NCBI GenBank assembly: GCA_039720395.1
Contig: CM077828.1
Location: 17,520,264-17,584,263, forward strand
From: Liquidambar formosana
Lineage: Eukaryota > Streptophyta > Magnoliopsida > Saxifragales > Altingiaceae
Length of the DNA: 64,000 nt
Direction of reading: 5' to 3'
The stretch's first letter is position 1. Each line of letters starts with the position of its first letter. The translations under genes were made by a program, and so were the position numbers. The notes under the pieces are model-generated. The model ran no database searches, was not told where the DNA came from, and saw nothing but the letters and a program-made list of their open reading frames with translations. Positions 59,695 to 64,000 of this stretch are shown piece by piece.

Positions 59695-62600
59695 ACTAAG
59701 GAGGAAACTTCCCATTTCCCATTTGGTTACTACGAAGTACATTGACTTCATTTAGTCAATAGAAAAAACTTAGAAGGGAACATCCCATTTCCCATCTGGT
59801 TCCTATATAATACATTGACTTCACCTAATCAATAGAAAAAATTAGAAAAAGAACTTCCCAATTTCCATCTTATGTTACTACATGATTCAGACCCTTTAGA
59901 CATTCCAACCATTTTCTAAAATGTCAAATGTAGCCCTCTCTTTGAAGATGTGTTACGGTCATGACCACAGAATATAAATAAAATAAATAATACATGAAAT
60001 AGCCCTAATCTTGGTTAGTATGAAAGAAACTGATGCAACATACATCTTTCTCCTTTACTAGCCAACACATGCCCTGTGCTTTAATTCTATTTATGATGTA
60101 ATTACACAAGGAATCAATTTCATTACTTGCTAATTAAGAACTATCACAATTAAGTTTTGAATGAGTTTAGTATATAAATGATGTTAATCTCCAACCATTT
60201 TTGTGCAGGTTTTTCAACTAAAAATCTAGTTATAGGTAAGGCATCCTCTCAATTTATCCATTTTTTTTTAAATTTATAGAGAAATGGTTTGTATTAATTA
60301 ATTATGGTTATGTTTGTGCAGTCTTAATTAAGTGCTAGCATCTTTATTTTTATGGTGGCAACATTGACAAGCATGAATATCAATCACTCCAAGAAACTGG
60401 ATTTGACTATGTCCCAACCTCTCACTAAGCTTCTCACTCAGTTTGATCCCTAGCTCCTGTCCCATGCCACCCACTAGGTTGAGCCCCATCTCTAGCAAAA
60501 GACATATCCCGAGCACCATTTCCATCCACAGATCATACTTGAGTGCTCTTTCTAGCCTTAGACCCAGCATCAATAACATGATTTTGGCATTATATGGTAT
60601 GTTAATTTACTACTTGCACTTAGTTGATTAACTGGTTTGATATTTTTCTAATTACATATTAGGTTTTACATCTCAGTTGTGCTAATTTGTATGTTGGTAT
60701 ATTTAAATTTTGCTTGAGGATTTTACTCATTATGATTTTACTCATTATTGGGCATATCTTTACTCATTAGGTTCTTTAGTTTGGTAGTGCATGGGTGTAA
60801 TACACATGCAATATTGAGCTTGCTTTGAAGATGCATGCAAGTTGTTTGATATAAAAAAAAAAAACACAATATACAAAAACCCCAATATATATATATATAT
60901 ATTGTGTGTTAATCGAGGTTTGTAATATTGTATAAGAGAAGATAGAACAAATATTTACGATCTACTTGCAAATACATCAACTTTAATTGTAAGAATACAT
61001 CTTTTGTGCTTTAACATGAAAAATTAGACTGCAATTGTGTGGGACTTTGGTGGGTTTTAGCATTAATCAACTGACTGTATTCTTTGGAGTCATTGTTGGT
61101 TTGTTGAGGGTCCATGAAGCTGGCTGTATTCTTTGGAGTTTGTGTAGCTTTTGTGAAATTGGCTATATTCTTCTTGGGTTATTGAATATGCTTTGCTTTT
61201 CTACGTGTTCCTTGGGGAGCTGTTTTTGGAGTCATTGTTTGGTGTTTTCTTTGGAGTTTGATGAAATTGATAGGCCATATAATTGGTAGCAGGCAAGGTT
61301 AGACTTTAATAAATCAATAAGACCATCGAATTGGACACTCATAAATTTACAATATCTTGTTTGGCACCTGAGAAAGTGTAAACCCTCATTCAACAAGCCT
61401 TAATACAATCATTTGGCTTAGTTTATTTTCCTTAATCAGGGGATGTAAGGCCTTTTTTTAAATAAGTTTTGATACGGAATGAGCCTTGGTGTTTAAAGAA
61501 CTAGGGCCACTGAGAATGCTACGAACACTGTTTTAAATTGAAATGTTTATGATTGAATTTGCTCTTTCAGTCTAGGTTCAGTTTAGCTAAAAATCAAATG
61601 GCATGTTTGTTTACCCAAGGAAATTGAATGGCTCAATAAACATTTTATTATTGAGTATAGAAATATGTCATCTTGGATAAAGCCATTGGAGGAAGTTTGG
61701 AGTTCTAACCAGGATTGATGATATAAGCTCAATTTTAGAGATTCAAGAAATGCATTTGTCTGAATTTTTCCCTAGTCATTTATGTTGATGGCAACCATCT
61801 TCTTGAATTTCCCTTAGGGAAGGCTTGACACCTGGGCATAAATTTCATGGGTTATCCTTTCAAAATAAGGAGTGCTTTGCTTAGTTAGCATTATAAGAAT
61901 GCTTTGCTTATTTTTGAAAGCAAAAGGTAAGCAAAATATTCATGGGTTATCCTTTCAAAATAAATAGAATTATTTCCATTTATTTCAAAAGGTAAGCACT
62001 AATCCTAATCCATCTTCATGATTTCAATGTCATTCTTAAATTTTTCTTCAATATATATGTATAACCATCATTACTAGTTGATGTAAGCCTAGTTGCACTA
62101 ATCTTGATCCATCTTTATATCAATGCAATTTTTGAATTTTGTCATCATCATTAGTTTATCATTTATGGTTGTCATTAATTAGGATTCTTCTTTCTATTGT
62201 GGCAGTTAATGCATTTTTTGGAGGACATTTGAATCTCGTGCATATTGAAGATTTTGGTTCCAAGTTTTGATGCAGTGATATGTAGAGAATGATTGGCTAA
62301 TTGTTGCCATTTATAGAAGTTGATTACTAATTGTTGCCATTATGCATAGACTATAGATGTTGGTGATGGTTTGTTCATATAATATATATCTTTTTGTATG
62401 TTTTACATGAGATTAATGATGGTTTTTATTTATTGTTTGAATGGAAATGTTGTATGGAAAATTGAAATATATGTTCTTAACTGAATGGTTAAAGGATATT
62501 TGACATAGGTTACAGATAGAAAAATTGTTGCCTTATTTCGAGCTTTAGTTATAAGAATATGGGGATTACAAGTTACCAACTTAGCTTATTGTATTATGTA

Positions 62601-63203
62601 AAATATAATGTGTTTGAACCTAACATGAGATATAGTTAGGTTTTTTTGGTTTACAGGTTATAGGTTTAACCTATCTAGAAAAAAATAATAATAAATAAAA
62701 AATTAAAAAAAAAGCTGCAATTTGTGACGTTTATAATTTGTCACAAAAGCCCAATCTGTGTTCCTAATTTTAAATTGATTGGGTTTTGTGATGAATATAT
62801 GGGTCTCAAAATGCCAAAAAAGGCTGCACAATTTGAGGCCATGTGACGGATATATTTGTCACAAAAAACCACCGTATCGTTGTTTACGACGGTTTTAATC
62901 TGTCACAATGGATTTTTTAATGATTTATCAGTTGTGACGATTATTTGTTTGCGACGTTTATAATCCGTCACAATGGATTTTTTTAATGATTTCTACGTTG
63001 TGACGGTTATGAATTTGTGACGATTATAATCCGTCACAATGACATTGTAATGAATTCTCAAAGGTCACAACCCGATTGCGACTGGGGCAATTGCTACGCT
63101 TTTGTGACGCCAATTATCCATCACAAATCACTGGTTTTGTGACGCTTTTGTCCTATGTTGTGACGTTTGCGAGGGGAGCAAAAGCCTTCATTTTTTCGTA
63201 GTA
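59695..63203. mobile_element. CACTA (En/Spm)-like insertion, copy B only, left end not resolved
   Basis: Copy A has only about 40 unrelated bases between the flanking homologies (21373 and about 21413), whereas B has 3.5 kb. The right end is CACTA-like: it finishes TTTTTTCGTAGTA (expected ...GTAGTG) after an array of subterminal repeats. No CACTAC left end was found. Frames such as 60328-60579 (-) and 61035-61289 (+) are short and match nothing I recognise, so any transposase is decayed or absent. A short tandem pair containing ACATTGACTTCAYYTARTCAAT (about 59710-59835) lies near the left side. Confidence 0.6.
62722..63180. repeat. Subterminal GTGACG/CGTCAC repeat array
   Basis: Many copies of a short motif in both orientations, for example GTGACGTTTATAATTTGTCAC (first at about 62724), GACGGTTTTAATCTGTCACA and ATTATAATCCGTCACAATG. 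Such clustered subterminal motifs are where CACTA transposases bind. Some pairs form hairpins. Confidence 0.85.
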
Positions 63204-63349
63204 AGTAATTGGTTTCCTATATTCATTGAAAGTTTTCTCAAATACAATCTACAATTAGGATGCAAAACCTTTTCTATATGTCCTCATTTCTATAAGTCCA
63301 TTGAAATAGTTTTTTTTTTTTCCCATTCCATATTAACTAATGTGTTTCG

Positions 63350-63640
63350 GATAAATTTTGAAAGAGATTCAAAATATGCTCATATGAATATAAATGACCA
63401 GATTTATCATTCCACTTGCTTAATTTTGTTTGGGAAAATTACAAATAAACTTTTATGGTTTTGAGTAATAATCATTATGTTCATATTCTGTCTTACAATT
63501 GAACATTGGAAGATTTTTCCCGATGGGATACCTGTGCCGCCCTGTCTCTTGTAGCAATCGTATCCCGCCCTATCTCGATGTGGGTTTGCGCCGGGGTTGG
63601 GATAAGGTTTTAGTTTCGTAGGCGGGGTCAGGACAAGGGT
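63350..63640. repeat. Copy B segment with short GGACAAGG/GGTTTTAGTTT repeats
   Basis: B has about 290 bases not in A between GTGTTTCGGATAA and the shared ACAAGGTTTTAGTTT. The segment includes GGGATAAGGTTTTAGTTTCG and, 45 bases later, GGGACAAGGTTTTAGTTTTG, so A could have arisen by deletion between repeats. Confidence 0.55.
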
Positions 63641-64000
63641 GGGACAAGGTTTTAGTTTTGTGGACAAAGTTTTATTGTACTAATTTTTAGCTAAATTTTT
63701 TCCAAGTTTCTGTGAAATTTACAATTAATTGAAAACAAATTTCCATGATAGAACTGAGTTTTGCAATTTGTTTCAAACCAAGATCTGTATTAGGCTGAGG
63801 TCCGCTTGAGCTCAATGTTAATAATAAGAATTCCGAACCACAACCTCCTCGCATAGCTAAAAACTAAAAAAATAAAAGAAAAAGAATTCCGAATCTCACG
63901 CTGACCTCATTCCAACTTCCGCTCCCTTTCCTCAGAAGAGTTTAGTCCATCTTCTGGGATGGGTTTCAGGCTGAGTTCGGGCCGGCCCAAATTATACAGT

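Noticed and set aside
60328..60579. Minus-strand 83-codon frame as a transposase domain
   Set aside because: I cannot match it to a known transposase by eye; it has no motifs and no continuation in neighbouring frames.
62722..63180. Repeat array as a CRISPR-like array
   Set aside because: Units are short, in both orientations, irregularly spaced and next to a CACTA-like end in plant DNA.

Overview
This is plant nuclear DNA, most likely from a woody eudicot. The genes carry many GT-AG introns, the intergenic DNA is AT-rich with (TA)n and (TC)n microsatellites, and angiosperm-type transposons are everywhere. The protein families are plant ones: a DUF26-class (CRK-like) kinase domain, a plant M50B-like HExxH membrane protein and an ankyrin/PGG membrane protein. 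The species cannot be named from the sequence. There is no bacterial, phage or CRISPR content.

The main structure is a direct tandem duplication of a three-gene block. Copy A runs from the left edge to about 23235, and its left end lies outside the window. Copy B runs from about 36218 to about 63860. About 13 kb of transposon-rich DNA separates them. Each copy holds, in order: (1) a five-exon receptor-like cytoplasmic kinase on + (A 4377-7918, 394 aa; B 41608-46151, 393 aa); (2) a nine-exon M50B-like membrane metallopeptidase homologue on + (A 11596-16256; B 49740-54405, 233 aa each); (3) a three-exon ankyrin-repeat/PGG protein on - (A 18347-20635, 536 aa; B 56459-58725, 531 aa). All six are open with intact splice sites, so none is an obvious pseudogene. 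Exons are nearly identical between copies. Differences concentrate in simple repeats, transposon insertions and deletions.

The two copies act as a before-and-after record of insertions. Elements in both copies predate the split: a LINE 3' end with 13-bp target duplication in M50B intron 1, a LINE zf-RVT fragment in kinase intron 1, and a tRNA-derived SINE. Elements in one copy only are younger: an A-only MULE-like element with a GC-rich core (21538-22957); and in B a MULE-like element (36844-37850), a hAT MITE with perfect 8-bp target duplication (44886-45553), a LINE 3' fragment with 14-bp target duplication (58970-59236) and about 3.5 kb ending in a CACTA-like terminus (to 63203).

The spacer (23236-36217) is a nested transposon graveyard: Helitrons in both orientations with TC/CTAG ends, one interrupted by a MULE MITE with 9-bp target duplication and another by a 1.5-kb solo LTR with 5-bp target duplication; a small MITE family sitting in (TA)n tracts; several tandem duplications; and a second member of the AACC-rich hAT-like family.

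The genes do not form an evident pathway. The kinase suggests membrane-associated signalling, and the ANK/PGG class is often linked to stress or defence, but a joint role is speculation. I found no convincing new biological system. The best leads are the contrast between the kinase copies, the coding minisatellite in the PGG domain, a possible 26-nt poison exon, the nested Helitrons, and the question whether the duplication is real or an unpurged haplotype.
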